Below are positions 50,215 through 59,075 of a stretch of 64,000 nucleotides of DNA, one piece after another. The stretch lies in assembly GCF_900104965.1 (NCBI RefSeq), contig NZ_LT629757.1, positions 2,046,001 through 2,110,000 of the forward strand, read 5' to 3'. The stretch comes from Nocardioides scoriae (GTDB lineage: Bacteria > Actinomycetota > Actinomycetes > Propionibacteriales > Nocardioidaceae). The notes under the pieces were generated by a model that was not told where the DNA came from, searched no databases, and saw only the letters and a program-made list of their open reading frames with translations. Positions within the stretch are counted from its first letter, which is position 1; every line of letters begins with the position of its first letter. A program made the translations under genes and the position numbers.

Positions 50215-50485
50215 GGTTTCCCCTTGTGACCGGCGCGCGCACTCAGCGCCCCGGTCCGCTAGTGGTCGTGCTCGGACCGGGTCAGGCGCCGGGGGCCCGA
50301 GTGCTGGCTCCCGGTGGTGCTCTCGTCGTGAGTGGTCACGAAGGTTCGCCCCTCCTGGATCGGGCTGCTTCCCCGCAGCCCGACACCTGGAAAGTAGGCC
50401 GGTCACCGGTCCGGTCGACGGCGACACGCCCGCTCGCGGGGTGAACGCTGTGTTTCGTCGAGGTGGGTCTCGTCGAGGCGGTGGG
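50215..50485. other. Intergenic region with hairpin
   Basis: 271 bp between the PhoH and uppS genes on the minus strand. Contains CGGGCTGC-TTCCCC-GCAGCCCG (50361-50382), an 8-bp stem that could terminate uppS transcription or form part of the PhoH leader. No coding region is convincing. Confidence 0.5.
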
Positions 50486-51262
50486 TCAGGCGCCGAAGCG
50501 GCGCTCGCGCTCGGCGTACGCCCGGACGGCGCGCAGGAAGTCCACCCGCCGGAAGTCGGGCCAGTAGGCCTCGCAGAAGTAGAATTCGCTCTGGGCGCTC
50601 TGCCACAGCAGGAAGCCGCCGAGCCGCTGCTCGCCACTGGTGCGGATCACGAGGTCGGGGTCGGGCTGCCCCTTGGTGTAGAGGTGCTCGGCGATGTGCT
50701 CGACGTCGATCACCTCGGCGAGCTCCTCGAGCGTGGTGCCGCGGCCGGCGTGCTCCTGCAGCAGCGAGCGCACGGCGTCGGCGATCTCGCGGCGGCCGCC
50801 GTAGCCGACGGCGACGTTGACGATGAAGCCGTCGGTGTCGCGGGTCGCCTCCTCGGCGGACTTGAGGCGCTGCGCGACCGGCGCCGGCAGCAGGTCGAGA
50901 GCCCCGACGGGGTGGATCCGCCAGCGCTGCTGCGCGGCCAGGGACTCCACGACGTCGCCGATGATGCCGAGCAGGTCGTCGAGCTCCTCGGAGGGCCGGT
51001 TGAGGTTGTCGGTGGAGAGCAGCCACAGCGTGACCACCTCGACGCCGATCTCCCCGCACCACGTGAGCAGCGGCTCGATGTTGGCCGCGCCGGCGCGGTG
51101 GCCGTGGGCGGTGTCGGCCCCCACGGAGCGGGCCCAGCGACGGTTGCCGTCGAGCATCACGCCGACGTGGCGGGGCACGCGCTCGGGTGGCAGGCGGCGT
51201 GCGACGCGGGCCTCGTACGCCGGGTAGAGCACCCGCCGCAACCCGCGCTTCCAGTCCGCCAC
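50486..51262 (-). CDS. uppS: Isoprenyl transferase (cis-prenyltransferase)
   Basis: A 258-residue cis-prenyl diphosphate synthase. Catalytic Asp motif [11 protein letters not shown], then [21 protein letters not shown]. It resembles mycobacterial Rv1086-type (short Z-chain) synthases, feeding decaprenyl-phosphate for wall synthesis; IspH (28059) supplies precursors. Start chosen at GTG 51262 because TAGAGT lies 7 nt upstream; an in-frame GTG at 51280 adds 6 residues. Short-chain versus undecaprenyl product cannot be read from sequence. Confidence 0.9.
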   Translation of the reverse strand: MADWKRGLRRVLYPAYEARVARRLPPERVPRHVGVMLDGNRRWARSVGADTAHGHRAGAANIEPLLTWCGEIGVEVVTLWLLSTDNLNRPSEELDDLLGIIGDVVESLAAQQRWRIHPVGALDLLPAPVAQRLKSAEEATRDTDGFIVNVAVGYGGRREIADAVRSLLQEHAGRGTTLEELAEVIDVEHIAEHLYTKGQPDPDLVIRTSGEQRLGGFLLWQSAQSEFYFCEAYWPDFRRVDFLRAVRAYAERERRFGA

Positions 51263-51269
51263 GCGAGCG

Positions 51270-51275
51270 ACTCTA
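51270..51275 (-). promoter_or_regulatory. -10-like box, leaderless start
   Basis: TAGAGT on the minus strand, 7 nt before the GTG start of uppS. Confidence 0.45.
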
Positions 51276-51388
51276 CCCACGCCGCGGCCCCGTGTCGGGC
51301 TGCTCGGGCCGGCGGGCGGAGCCGGGACCGCCCTGTGAGGTCGACCTCAGCGCGCGCCCGACCCGTGTCCACCCACCGCATCCGTCCG

Positions 51389-51394
51389 TACCCT
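51389..51394 (+). promoter_or_regulatory. -10-like box, leaderless start
   Basis: TACCCT, 7 nt before the ATG at 51402, with no Shine-Dalgarno. Confidence 0.45.
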
Positions 51395-51401
51395 GGACAC
51401 C

Positions 51402-52163
51402 ATGGCCCCTGACCAGCCGCTGCCCGAGCGCTCGACCGACCGCAGCCCCGACGGCCTCGGCGAACGGGTCTCCGGGCGCGGGCACGAGGCGGCCGAGCAG
51501 GTGCGCGAGAAGGTCCGCGAGGTCAAGGCCGAGGTCAAGCCCAAGCTGCGCGGATGGCTGCACGCCGGCACCGCTCCCCTGGCGCTGGCCGCGGGCATCG
51601 TGCTGCTGGCCCTGTCGCCCACCGTGGCGACCCGCGTCGGCTCGGCGATCTTCGCCGGCACCGCGCTGCTGCTGTTCACGGTCTCCGCGATCTACCACCG
51701 CGGCACGTGGTCGCCCCGGGCGCACGCCTTCCTGCGGCGCTTCGACCACTCCAACATCTTCCTGCTGATCGCGGGCTCCTACACGCCCTTCACCCTGATC
51801 CTGCTGAAGGAGCCCGAACGCACCGCCCTGCTCGCGATCGTGTGGACCGGCGCCGTGCTGGGCGTGCTGTTCCGGATCTTCTGGAGCAACGCGCCGCGCT
51901 GGATCTACACCCCGATCTACGTCGCGCTCGGCTGGGTGGCGATCTTCTACGCCGGCGAGCTCGGCTCCGGCGGCCCGGCGGTCACCACGCTGCTCATGGT
52001 CGGCGGCGGCCTCTACACGGTCGGCGGCCTGGTCTACGGCCTGAAGAAGCCCGACCCGTTCCCGAGCTGGTTCGGCTTCCACGAGGTCTTCCACACCCTG
52101 ACGATCGCGGCCTTCGTGTGCCACTACGTCGCGGCGTCGATCGCGACGTACTCCCTGCGCTAG
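51402..52163 (+). CDS. Hemolysin III / PAQR-family membrane protein
   Basis: A 253-residue seven-segment membrane protein of the hemolysin III (YqfA) family. A charged, coiled 48-residue N terminus precedes the membrane part. Zinc-ligand positions are in SAIYHRGTW, FDHSNIFLL and FHEVFHTLT. In bacteria these proteins are linked to membrane-lipid homeostasis. Transcribed convergently to a PepSY gene, with a terminator between. Confidence 0.88.
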   Translation: MAPDQPLPERSTDRSPDGLGERVSGRGHEAAEQVREKVREVKAEVKPKLRGWLHAGTAPLALAAGIVLLALSPTVATRVGSAIFAGTALLLFTVSAIYHRGTWSPRAHAFLRRFDHSNIFLLIAGSYTPFTLILLKEPERTALLAIVWTGAVLGVLFRIFWSNAPRWIYTPIYVALGWVAIFYAGELGSGGPAVTTLLMVGGGLYTVGGLVYGLKKPDPFPSWFGFHEVFHTLTIAAFVCHYVAASIATYSLR

Positions 52164-52232
52164 GGCCGCCAGGACCGAGCCGCGGCGGGTCGGGGTGGAC
52201 CTGCACCGGCGTGGTCGGGACGACGTCGGGGA

Positions 52233-52270
52233 CCCGGACCGCTCGGGACCTGCGTCCGGAGCGGTCCGGG
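52233..52270. terminator. Bidirectional hairpin terminator
   Basis: CCCGGACCGCTC / GAGCGGTCCGGG, perfect 12-bp arms; the 14-nt interior can pair further (GGAC/GTCC). Located between the convergent hemolysin III and PepSY genes. Confidence 0.7.
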
Positions 52271-52285
52271 CCCGTCGTCGGGCGG

Positions 52286-52774
52286 TCAGGCGCTCGGCGA
52301 GGACTCCTCGGAGGGGGCCGGGCGGTCCCCGCCGGGGCCGTCGCCGTCGTGGTCGCCGCGACCGCCACCGCCGTCGAAGGACTGGGTGCCGGTCACGGTG
52401 AAGTCCCGGCCCACCTGGACGACCAGCTGCTCGCCGTCCGCGGTGGTGACGTGGGCCTCGTAGACGCCCTCGGAGTCGGTCTCGAGCCGGTCCACGGTCG
52501 CGCCGGGGTACGCCGCCAGGGCGGCGGCCTCCACCTTGTCGGCGGTCGTGCCGGTCAGCGGCGTCTCGCCCTGCCCGCCACCACCGGGACCACCGCGGTG
52601 GCCGTCGCCGTCGTGGTCGCCACGCGCGTCGCCGGGAGCGCCGTAGCCGTAGCCCGCGCCCCCGCTGGTCGCGGAGGCCGACCCGGTCGCGGCCAGGACC
52701 GCTCCCGCGCCGAACCCGGCGACGACGAGCGTGCCGCCCACCGCCAGGGCCTTGGCCTTCTTCGATGCCGTCAT
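52286..52774 (-). CDS. Exported PepSY-domain protein
   Basis: A 162-residue protein with a signal peptide (SKKAKALAVGGTLVVAGFGA), a Gly/Asp/His-rich stretch (HDGDGHRGG) that may bind divalent metals, one PepSY domain (about 75-130; DKVEAAALAAYPGATVDRLE, then YEAHVTTADGEQLVVQVG) and a second GDHDGDG repeat before a Ser/Pro tail. Likely extracytoplasmic. Function unknown. Confidence 0.8.
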   Translation of the reverse strand: MTASKKAKALAVGGTLVVAGFGAGAVLAATGSASATSGGAGYGYGAPGDARGDHDGDGHRGGPGGGGQGETPLTGTTADKVEAAALAAYPGATVDRLETDSEGVYEAHVTTADGEQLVVQVGRDFTVTGTQSFDGGGGRGDHDGDGPGGDRPAPSEESSPSA

Positions 52775-52866
52775 GTCTCTCCTCGGTTCCACCGGGCGCC
52801 ACGGGTGAGGCGCCTCGGACCCCGGAGCGTGGCGCGCCCGGATGTCCGGGCTCTGTCGCGGACCTG

Positions 52867-54402
52867 TCAGGACGCCGTGAACGGCTCCTGCTCCGCGACC
52901 GGGCGCACGCCGGGCGGTGGCGCCGAGGTCGCGCAGTGGTGCGCCGCCGGCCGCTCGGCCCCCTTCCGCAGGGTCCCCGAGCGACCCGGTACGCCGACCG
53001 CGGCCAGCAGGGAGGCGGCCAGGAGCAGGCCCACGCACCACCAGGCGACCGCCCCGAAGCCCGCCACCACGCGCTCGGGGTCGGTCAGCGCCGTGCCGCC
53101 CAGCCCGGCCACGAGCGGCACGGCGGCCACGGCGAGCAGGCCGGACGTGCGCGCCACCGCGTTGTTGACACCGCTCGCCAGCCCCACCGCGTCGTCGGGG
53201 GCGGCCGCCAGCACCGTGGCCGTGAGCGGCGTGACGAGCAGCGTCAGTCCGGCGCCGAAGACCGTCATCGGGAGCAGCACCCCGCTCACGTAGTCGACGT
53301 CGGCGTCGAGGGTCGTCAGCAGCCCCACGCCCAGCGCGGCCAGCAGCGGTCCCAGGGCCATCGGCAGCCGGGCGCCGCGGCGCTCCATCAGCACGCCCAC
53401 GCGCCCCGACAGCAGGAGCATGAGCAGCGTCACGGGCATCAGGGCCAGGCCCGCGGCGAGCGGCGAGCGCCCGGCGCCGACCTGGAGCACGAGGCCGAGG
53501 GAGAAGAACAGCGCCCCGAGGGCGGCGTACACCAGGAACGTCGCCAGGTTGGCCACCACGAAGACGCGCGACCCGAAGAGCCGCGTCGGCACCAGCGGGG
53601 AGGAGGACCGGTGCTCGACGGCGAGGAACACCGCCCCCACGACCAGGCTGGCCAGCAGCATCCCGCCGACCCGCAGGTCGAGGAACGGCGCGCCCGACCA
53701 GGCCGTGAGCGCGAAGGTGAGGGTGCCCAGGGCCACCACCAGCAGCCCGGCGCCCGGGTAGTCGAGAGGGGCGCCGTCGCCCACCGGACGGGACTCCGGC
53801 ACGTGGCGACGGGTGACCACCACCACCACCGCCGCGACCGGCAGGTTGACCAGGAAGGCCCACCGCCAGTCGGCCACCTCGATGATCCAGCCGCCCAGGA
53901 ACGGACCGATCGCCCCGGCCACGCCCGTCAGGCCCGACCAGGCCCCGATGGCGCGCGAGCGGTCCTCCGGGGCGAAGCCCGCCTGGAGCAGGGCGAGGCT
54001 GCCGGGGGTCAGCAGCGCGGCGGCCACGCCCTGCACCACCCGCGCCGCGACCAGCACCTCGACGCTGGGGGCCAGGCCGCACGCGAGCGACGCCGCGGCG
54101 AAGCCGACCACCCCCACGACGTAGGTCCGACGTCGGCCGAGCCGGTCGCCGAGCGCGCCCCCGAGCAGGACCAGCGAGGCCAGCGCCAGGGTGTAGCCTT
54201 TGACGACCCAGGTCAGCGACTGGGACCCGGCGCCGAGGTCCTCGGCGAGGTGCGGCAGGGCCAGGTTGACGACGGTGCCGTCGATGAAGGTGAGGGCCGC
54301 GCCGAGCACGGTCGCGCCCAGCACCCACCGGGCGCGGGCCTCGCCCCACCGCAGGGGCTCCTCGGGTCCGGTGGCAGCGGGGGCGGGGTCGGGACGGCTC
54401 AC
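52867..54402 (-). CDS. MFS drug-exporter-like transporter (DHA2/EmrB type)
   Basis: A 511-residue permease with about 14 membrane segments and the motif GGALGDRLGRRRTYVVGV between TM2 and TM3, characteristic of the DHA2 multidrug group. It exports small molecules with proton antiport in relatives; substrate unknown. Start GTG; no local regulator is seen. Upstream of nhaA on the same strand (25 bp downstream of its stop), possibly co-transcribed. Confidence 0.9.
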   Translation of the reverse strand: MSRPDPAPAATGPEEPLRWGEARARWVLGATVLGAALTFIDGTVVNLALPHLAEDLGAGSQSLTWVVKGYTLALASLVLLGGALGDRLGRRRTYVVGVVGFAAASLACGLAPSVEVLVAARVVQGVAAALLTPGSLALLQAGFAPEDRSRAIGAWSGLTGVAGAIGPFLGGWIIEVADWRWAFLVNLPVAAVVVVVTRRHVPESRPVGDGAPLDYPGAGLLVVALGTLTFALTAWSGAPFLDLRVGGMLLASLVVGAVFLAVEHRSSSPLVPTRLFGSRVFVVANLATFLVYAALGALFFSLGLVLQVGAGRSPLAAGLALMPVTLLMLLLSGRVGVLMERRGARLPMALGPLLAALGVGLLTTLDADVDYVSGVLLPMTVFGAGLTLLVTPLTATVLAAAPDDAVGLASGVNNAVARTSGLLAVAAVPLVAGLGGTALTDPERVVAGFGAVAWWCVGLLLAASLLAAVGVPGRSGTLRKGAERPAAHHCATSAPPPGVRPVAEQEPFTAS

Positions 54403-54427
54403 CGACCGATCATCGCCCCGCGGCGGC

Positions 54428-55732
54428 TCAGCTGTCGCGCTGGTAGGCGTCGGGGATGCCGTCGGCGTCGAGGTCGACCCGGTCGGCCTCCTCGATGCGG
54501 CGGTAGGCCCGGTCGCGGCTGCGCAGCAGCAGCCCGGCCAGCAGCCCGGCGACCAGGGACCCGGTCAGCACCGCGACCTTGACGTGGTCGTCGCGCGCGC
54601 TGCCCTGGCCGAAGGCCAGCTCCCCGATCAGCAGCGACACGGTGAAGCCGATGCCGGCGAGCACCGAGACGCCGAGCACGTCGAGCCACCGCAGGTCGGG
54701 GTCGAGGTCGGCACGGGTGAAGCGGGACACGGCGTACGTCGTGCCGAGGACGCCGACCGTCTTGCCGAGGACCAGGCCGGCGACGATGCCCAGGGCCACG
54801 GGGTCGGCCAGCGAGTCGCGCAGCCCGGCGGCCCCGCCGATGGTCACGCCGGAGGCGAAGAAGGCGAACACCGGCACCGCGAACCCTGCGGACAGCGGCC
54901 GCACCAGGTGCTCGAGGTGCTCGGCCAGCCCCGGCCCCGCCTCGGGTCCCCCGGCGGCCCGGCTGCGGACCACCGGCACCGTGAAGCCGAGCAGGACCCC
55001 GGCCACGGTCGCGTGCACGCCCGACTCGTGCACCAGCACCCAGGCGGCCACGGCGAGAGGGACCAGCAGCCACCAGGACCAGATCCGCCGCTGCACCAGC
55101 AGCGCGAACAGGCCGATCGGCACCAGCGCGCCCAGCAGCGGCCACCACGACAGGTCGGAGGTGTAGAAGACCGCGATCACCGTGACGGCGAGCAGGTCGT
55201 CCACCACGGCCAGGGTGAGCAGGAAGGTGCGCAGCGCCGTCGGCAGGTGGCGCCCCACCACGGCCAGCACGGCGAGCGCGAAGGCGATGTCGGTCGCGGT
55301 GGGGATGGCCCAGCCCCGCAGCGCGTCTCCCCCGGTGCCCAGGTTGACCGCCACGAACACCAGCGCCGGTGCCACCATGCCGCCGACCGCGGCCAGGATC
55401 GGCAGCGCGGCCCGACGCGGGTCGCGCAGGTCGCCCGCGACGAACTCGCGCTTGAGCTCGAGGCCGACCACGAAGAAGAAGACGGCCAGCAGGCCGTCGG
55501 CCGCCCAGGTGCCGAGGGAGAGGTCGAGGTGGAGGGCCTCGGGCCCCACGACGGTGTCGCGCAGCGCGGCGTACGACGCTCCGTCGAGGTTGGCCCACAC
55601 CAGCGCGGCCACGGTGGCCACCAGCAGCAGGGCGCCGCCCACGGTCTCGCGGCGCAGCACCTCGGCGATCCGGGTGGTCTCGGACCACGAGCCCCGCGCC
55701 AGCAGCGCGCGTCGGGCGGGGGGTGTGCTCAT
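54428..55732 (-). CDS. nhaA: Na+/H+ antiporter NhaA
   Basis: A 434-residue antiporter. [31 protein letters not shown], the paired Asp in AVVDDLLAV (ion-binding site) and [10 protein letters not shown] are present, with about 12 membrane segments. An unusual 16-residue C-terminal tail ends in [15 protein letters not shown], a calcium-binding TSP3/EF-hand-like loop not usual for NhaA; the role is unknown. ATG at 55732 follows a GAGAGCGAG region; a longer reading to 55798 is not favoured. Confidence 0.93.
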   Translation of the reverse strand: MSTPPARRALLARGSWSETTRIAEVLRRETVGGALLLVATVAALVWANLDGASYAALRDTVVGPEALHLDLSLGTWAADGLLAVFFFVVGLELKREFVAGDLRDPRRAALPILAAVGGMVAPALVFVAVNLGTGGDALRGWAIPTATDIAFALAVLAVVGRHLPTALRTFLLTLAVVDDLLAVTVIAVFYTSDLSWWPLLGALVPIGLFALLVQRRIWSWWLLVPLAVAAWVLVHESGVHATVAGVLLGFTVPVVRSRAAGGPEAGPGLAEHLEHLVRPLSAGFAVPVFAFFASGVTIGGAAGLRDSLADPVALGIVAGLVLGKTVGVLGTTYAVSRFTRADLDPDLRWLDVLGVSVLAGIGFTVSLLIGELAFGQGSARDDHVKVAVLTGSLVAGLLAGLLLRSRDRAYRRIEEADRVDLDADGIPDAYQRDS

Positions 55733-55831
55733 CGGGTGCTCGCTCTCGGGGTGGGGGAAACGACCGCCGACCAGACTTCCCGGCACACCGCGTCGCACTC
55801 TACCGGCGCCGGCCCGGCCCCGGACGTGCGA

Positions 55832-55862
55832 CAGGGGCTCCGCCGGATCGGCGGAGCCCCTG
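55832..55862 (-). terminator. Hairpin terminator after the CsbD gene
   Basis: CAGGGGCTCCGCC / GGCGGAGCCCCTG, perfect 13-bp arms, 5-nt loop, 15 bp past the CsbD stop. No U-tract, typical for actinobacteria. Confidence 0.8.
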
Positions 55863-55876
55863 GCAGTGAGGAGAGA

Positions 55877-56050
55877 TCAGGACTTGAAGGCGTCCTTGAC
55901 GTTCTCGCCGGCCTTCTTGGTGGAGGCCTTGGTCTGGTCGGCCTTGCCCTCCGCCTTGAGCTGGTCGTCGTTCTTGACGTCGCCGACGGCCTCCTTGGCC
56001 TTGCCCTTGAGGTCCTCGGCAGCGTTCTTCGCCTTGTCAGCAAGCGACAT
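55877..56050 (-). CDS. CsbD-family stress protein
   Basis: A 57-residue protein, shorter than common gene-length cut-offs: MSLADKAKNAAEDLKGKAKE, then EAVGDVKNDDQLKAEGKADQ and TKKAGENVKDAFKS. Highly charged, predicted helical, typical of the CsbD/general-stress family. Shine-Dalgarno GAGAGGA. Last gene of the Asp23 operon, followed by a terminator. Confidence 0.9.
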   Translation of the reverse strand: MSLADKAKNAAEDLKGKAKEAVGDVKNDDQLKAEGKADQTKASTKKAGENVKDAFKS

Positions 56051-56112
56051 GGTGTTTCCTCTCGTCAGGTGTAGCGGGATGGGGTTGTTACCGGGTCACG
56101 CCGCTTTCGACA

Positions 56113-56682
56113 CTAGCGGGCACGTGCCAACGAGCGAGCGAAAGTCGCCACCCGGATCTCGACGCTGCAACGGACGTCCTCACGCTCGAGGACCTGGCGC
56201 AGCTGCGCCGAGACGATGTCGGCCTGGCGGGCCACGACCCTGAGGTCGGCCTCCGGCTCGATGACGGCGGTGAGCTTGGCCACGAGCTGGCCGCGGTCAC
56301 GGACCACGGTGCCCCGGGCGCTGCGCACGCCGATGGTGTCGGCCAGCGCCGAGGCCGCGGCGCCCGCGACCTTGCTGCCGGCCACGTCCAGCCGCCCCTG
56401 CGAGCCGGAGCCCTTGAGGTGCAGCTTGGACACGGTGGGACGCCCGAGGTGGGCGGCGATCCAGCGCAGCCCCAGCAGGATCAGCACCAGGCCCACGAGG
56501 GCGGCGATCCAGCTGAACCACGCGGCGTCGACGACGTCGCGCACGGCACCGGTGTCGAGGGTGCCCGGCAGCGAGCTCCGGCCGCTCCACCAGTACGCCG
56601 CGGCGGCGCCGCCGGCGACGAGGAGCAGGGCGAGGAGCAGCGTGGCCACCCGGTCGAGGAACAGCGTGCGGCGCGAGGTCAT
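56113..56682 (-). CDS. AmaP-like envelope-stress membrane protein
   Basis: A 189-residue protein with two membrane segments (about 12-31 and 54-72) and a C-terminal domain of about 100 residues resembling the Asp23-anchoring AmaP/DUF6286 part. Anchors Asp23 at the membrane in relatives. Overlaps the previous gene (ATGA at 56682-56679). Confidence 0.8.
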   Translation of the reverse strand: MTSRRTLFLDRVATLLLALLLVAGGAAAAYWWSGRSSLPGTLDTGAVRDVVDAAWFSWIAALVGLVLILLGLRWIAAHLGRPTVSKLHLKGSGSQGRLDVAGSKVAGAAASALADTIGVRSARGTVVRDRGQLVAKLTAVIEPEADLRVVARQADIVSAQLRQVLEREDVRCSVEIRVATFARSLARAR

Positions 56683-57314
56683 GACACTCCTTCGTTGCGG
56701 ACCGAGACGGCGAGCTTGGGACGCGACTCCAGGGCCTCCAGCGTGGGGGCCAGGCGACGGCCGATGTCGTCGACGACGGCACCGTTGCGGTCCTTCGCGG
56801 CCACGCTGGTGGCCACGACGCGGAGCTTGCGGCGGGTGGCGGTGACCTTGACGTCGGTGACGCCGTCGGCGCCCTCCACGGCGGTGCTCGCGATGCGGGC
56901 CAGGTCGCGGGTCCGCAGCCGGACACCGGTGTGGGCGGCGAGCTCGAGGGACTTGCGCGGCCGCCGCTTGAAGGCGATCGGCAGCACCAGCAGGCCCAGC
57001 ACGATGGCCACGACGGCCACCACGAGCACGACGGGGGCGTCGGAGGCGGTGCCGTCGACGGCGTCGAGCGCGCTGGTGATCCAGGGAGCCTGCGCGATCG
57101 CTCCGGTGGTGCTGAGCAGCGCCTGGATCCCGACCACCCCGAGCGCGATCAGGGCCAGGGCGACCAGCTGGGCGACCAGCGGCGAGGCGCCGACGCCGAC
57201 CGGCGGCTTGGCCGCCTGCATGGCGCCGTCCGCGCCGGGACGGGCCGCCGGCTCGGTACCGGACTGCCCGGGACCACCGGACTGGGTCGCGGACTGGGTC
57301 ACGGACTGGGTCAT
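56679..57314 (-). CDS. DUF6286-like membrane protein
   Basis: A 211-residue protein: Gln/Ser/Gly-rich N terminus (TQSVTQSATQSGG), two hydrophobic segments (about 45-68 and 93-112) and an Asp23-like C-terminal domain (TGVRLRTRDLARIASTAVEG). It overlaps the AmaP-like gene. DUF6286 proteins sit in actinobacterial Asp23 operons; role probably in membrane attachment of the Asp23 layer. Confidence 0.8.
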   Translation of the reverse strand: MTQSVTQSATQSGGPGQSGTEPAARPGADGAMQAAKPPVGVGASPLVAQLVALALIALGVVGIQALLSTTGAIAQAPWITSALDAVDGTASDAPVVLVVAVVAIVLGLLVLPIAFKRRPRKSLELAAHTGVRLRTRDLARIASTAVEGADGVTDVKVTATRRKLRVVATSVAAKDRNGAVVDDIGRRLAPTLEALESRPKLAVSVRNEGVS

Positions 57315-57345
57315 GACGGTGTCCTCTCGATGAGGTGGGGCCGCG

Positions 57346-57717
57346 TCACTGGACGCGGCGTGCGGAGTCGGTGCTGTGGACGACGTCGGCGACGGTGACG
57401 TCGACCGCGGTGACCTCGACGCCCGCGAGGGTGTGGACGCGCTCGCCCACGTGGTCGCGGACGCGGCCGGCCAGCACGCTCAGCGGCGTCGGCCACACGG
57501 CCCCGACCTCGACGGAGATGCGCGAGGTCTTCCCGGCCACGACCGCCTCGGCGGAGGGCAGCTTGCCGCGCACGAGACGACCGAAGCCGCCGCGCGAGTC
57601 GGTGACGGCCTCGACCTCGGCCGCGGCGGCGGAGGCGATCCGCTCCACGACCCGGTCGGCGATGACCGTGCGGCCGCGCTCTTCGGGAGGCGTGGCGGGC
57701 GTCGTGGGGTCAGCCAC
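57346..57717 (-). CDS. Asp23/Gls24-family protein (third copy)
   Basis: A 123-residue Asp23/Gls24 protein: TVIADRVVERIASAAAAEVEAV near the N terminus, SRISVEVGAVWPTPLSVLAG in the core and EVTAVDVTVADVV at the end. Asp23 proteins form a membrane-associated coat in Gram-positives under stress. GTG start, overlapping the DUF2273 gene by 8 bp. Confidence 0.88.
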   Translation of the reverse strand: MADPTTPATPPEERGRTVIADRVVERIASAAAAEVEAVTDSRGGFGRLVRGKLPSAEAVVAGKTSRISVEVGAVWPTPLSVLAGRVRDHVGERVHTLAGVEVTAVDVTVADVVHSTDSARRVQ

Positions 57718-57892
57718 GGTCGCCCCGCTTGCCGAAGACGGCGCTCAGGTCCACCTCGCCGTCGTAGTGACCGCCGATGACGTAGCCGGCGGTGCCGAGC
57801 ACGAGGGCGATGAGGAAGCCGGCGAAGCCGCCCGCGGCCGCGGCGATGGCGAGCAGCAGGCCGGCGATGAGGCCGATGGTGGAGGTGGTCAT
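57710..57892 (-). CDS. DUF2273-type small membrane protein
   Basis: A 60-residue protein with two hydrophobic segments (about 6-24 and 26-42; GFAGFLIALVLGTAGYVIGG) and a short charged tail (VDLSAVFGKRGDRG). DUF2273 is a known partner of Asp23. ATG follows AGGAG at 8-nt spacing. Confidence 0.85.
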   Translation of the reverse strand: MTTSTIGLIAGLLLAIAAAAGGFAGFLIALVLGTAGYVIGGHYDGEVDLSAVFGKRGDRG

Positions 57893-57931
57893 GTCAATCA
57901 CTCCTGGGAGGGGGGATGCGGATGGAACGGG

Positions 57932-58261
57932 TCACAGATCGGTCCAGCGGCGCGAGCCCGGCCAGCCGTGGGGCAGGCGGGCACGCAGCTCGCGGGTGCG
58001 GCGGCGTACGACGCGACGGGTGCGGGTGGCGACGCGGGCGACCGGCTGCCACCGGCCCGGGGCCCGCAGCTCCACCCGGGGGTCGAGCGTCGGAGCGGGT
58101 GCCGGGTCCTCGAGCGCGGCGAGCTCGCGGCGCAGGACCTCGGGGTCTCCCCCGACGTCGGGGTGGTGCCGGCGGATGACCGCCCGGCGAGCGGCGGCGC
58201 GGGCCGAGGCCTGCCCGGGCGACTGCCCGGGCGAGCGACCCGCACCACCGCGCTCGCTCAT
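57932..58261 (-). CDS. Small protein with J-domain-like HPD motif
   Basis: A 109-residue Arg-rich protein. After a Gly/Ser/Gln-rich N terminus, ARAAARRAVIRRHHPDVGGD matches helix II and the HPD loop of DnaJ, followed by PEVLRRELAALED (helix III). Only about half a J-domain is present, so the DnaK-stimulating surface (helix II/HPD) is retained without helix I/IV. The rest is basic (RRVVRRRTRELRARLPHGW). It overlaps the adjacent Asp23 gene (ATGA). DnaK partnership is inference. Confidence 0.65.
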   Translation of the reverse strand: MSERGGAGRSPGQSPGQASARAAARRAVIRRHHPDVGGDPEVLRRELAALEDPAPAPTLDPRVELRAPGRWQPVARVATRTRRVVRRRTRELRARLPHGWPGSRRWTDL

Positions 58262-58638
58262 GCGGCGGTGACGTCCTCGACGACGACCTCGACCTCACCG
58301 GCGGTGACCGCGGCCACCGCGGCACGGACCTGGTCGGCCACGTCGAGCAGGACCGACCCCATGCGCACGGTCACGTGCACCTCGGTGACGTCGCCGCGCT
58401 CGCGGATCCCCGCGACGCTGCGTCCCACCAGGTAGGTCGCGACCTCGCCGAACGACCCGGCGTGGAGCCCGACGACGCCGGGCACCGCGAGGACGGCCTC
58501 GGCGACGCGGTCGACCCCCTCCGCCGGCGCCTGCGGAGCGGCGGCCGGAGGCGTCACCGGGTCCGCTGCGTGCGCCCCGCCGGCCGCGGAGGGGGTCTCC
58601 CCCTCCGCCGGCCCGCCGAGCTGCTCGGGGTCGCTCAC
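58258..58638 (-). CDS. Asp23/Gls24-family protein (second copy)
   Basis: A 126-residue protein: Pro/Ala-rich N-terminal 45 residues, then an Asp23-like domain (VDRVAEAVLAVPGVVGLHAG, then RGDVTEVHVTVRMGSVLLDV). GTG start in a GTGA overlap with the preceding Asp23 gene. Less conserved than the first copy. Confidence 0.8.
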   Translation of the reverse strand: MSDPEQLGGPAEGETPSAAGGAHAADPVTPPAAAPQAPAEGVDRVAEAVLAVPGVVGLHAGSFGEVATYLVGRSVAGIRERGDVTEVHVTVRMGSVLLDVADQVRAAVAAVTAGEVEVVVEDVTAA

Positions 58639-59075
58639 TTGACCCGCGGCTCGCTCGAGGTGTCCTCGGTGTTCTCCTCGGTCTCGAGGTGCACGTCCTG
58701 GATCTCGATGTTGACCTCGGTGACCTCGAGGCCGGTCATCCGCTCGATCGAGGCGATGACGTTGCGACGGATGCCGCTGGCCAGGTCGGCCAGGCTCACG
58801 CCGTACTCCGCGACGAGCTGCACGTCCACCGCGGCCTGGCGCTCGCCGACCTCGACGGAGACGCCCTGGGAGTGGTTGGTGCTGCTGCCGGGGATGCGCT
58901 CGCGCAGCGCGCCGACGGCGCGGGCGGCACCGCCACCGAGGGCGTACACGCCGGAGACCTCACGGGCGGCGATGCCGGCGATCTTCGACACGACGGTGTC
59001 GGCGATGGTCGTGCGGCCGTCCTTGCCCACCAGCTGGTTGGAGGTGGTGGTCTTCTCTACGGACTTGTCGGTCAT
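58635..59075 (-). CDS. Asp23/Gls24-family protein (first copy)
   Basis: A 146-residue Asp23/Gls24 protein, first gene of the operon: TTIADTVVSKIAGIAAREVS, GVYALGGG, GVSVEVGERQAAVDVQLVAEYG and SIERMTGLEVTEVNIEIQDV are classical. It overlaps the second copy (GTGA). The divergent promoter region upstream contains a CRP-type site. Confidence 0.93.
   Translation of the reverse strand: MTDKSVEKTTTSNQLVGKDGRTTIADTVVSKIAGIAAREVSGVYALGGGAARAVGALRERIPGSSTNHSQGVSVEVGERQAAVDVQLVAEYGVSLADLASGIRRNVIASIERMTGLEVTEVNIEIQDVHLETEENTEDTSSEPRVK

Noticed and set aside
50193-50444. Small plus-strand frame between the PhoH and uppS genes
   Set aside because: No Shine-Dalgarno or family motif; it overlaps the PhoH start and an intergenic hairpin.
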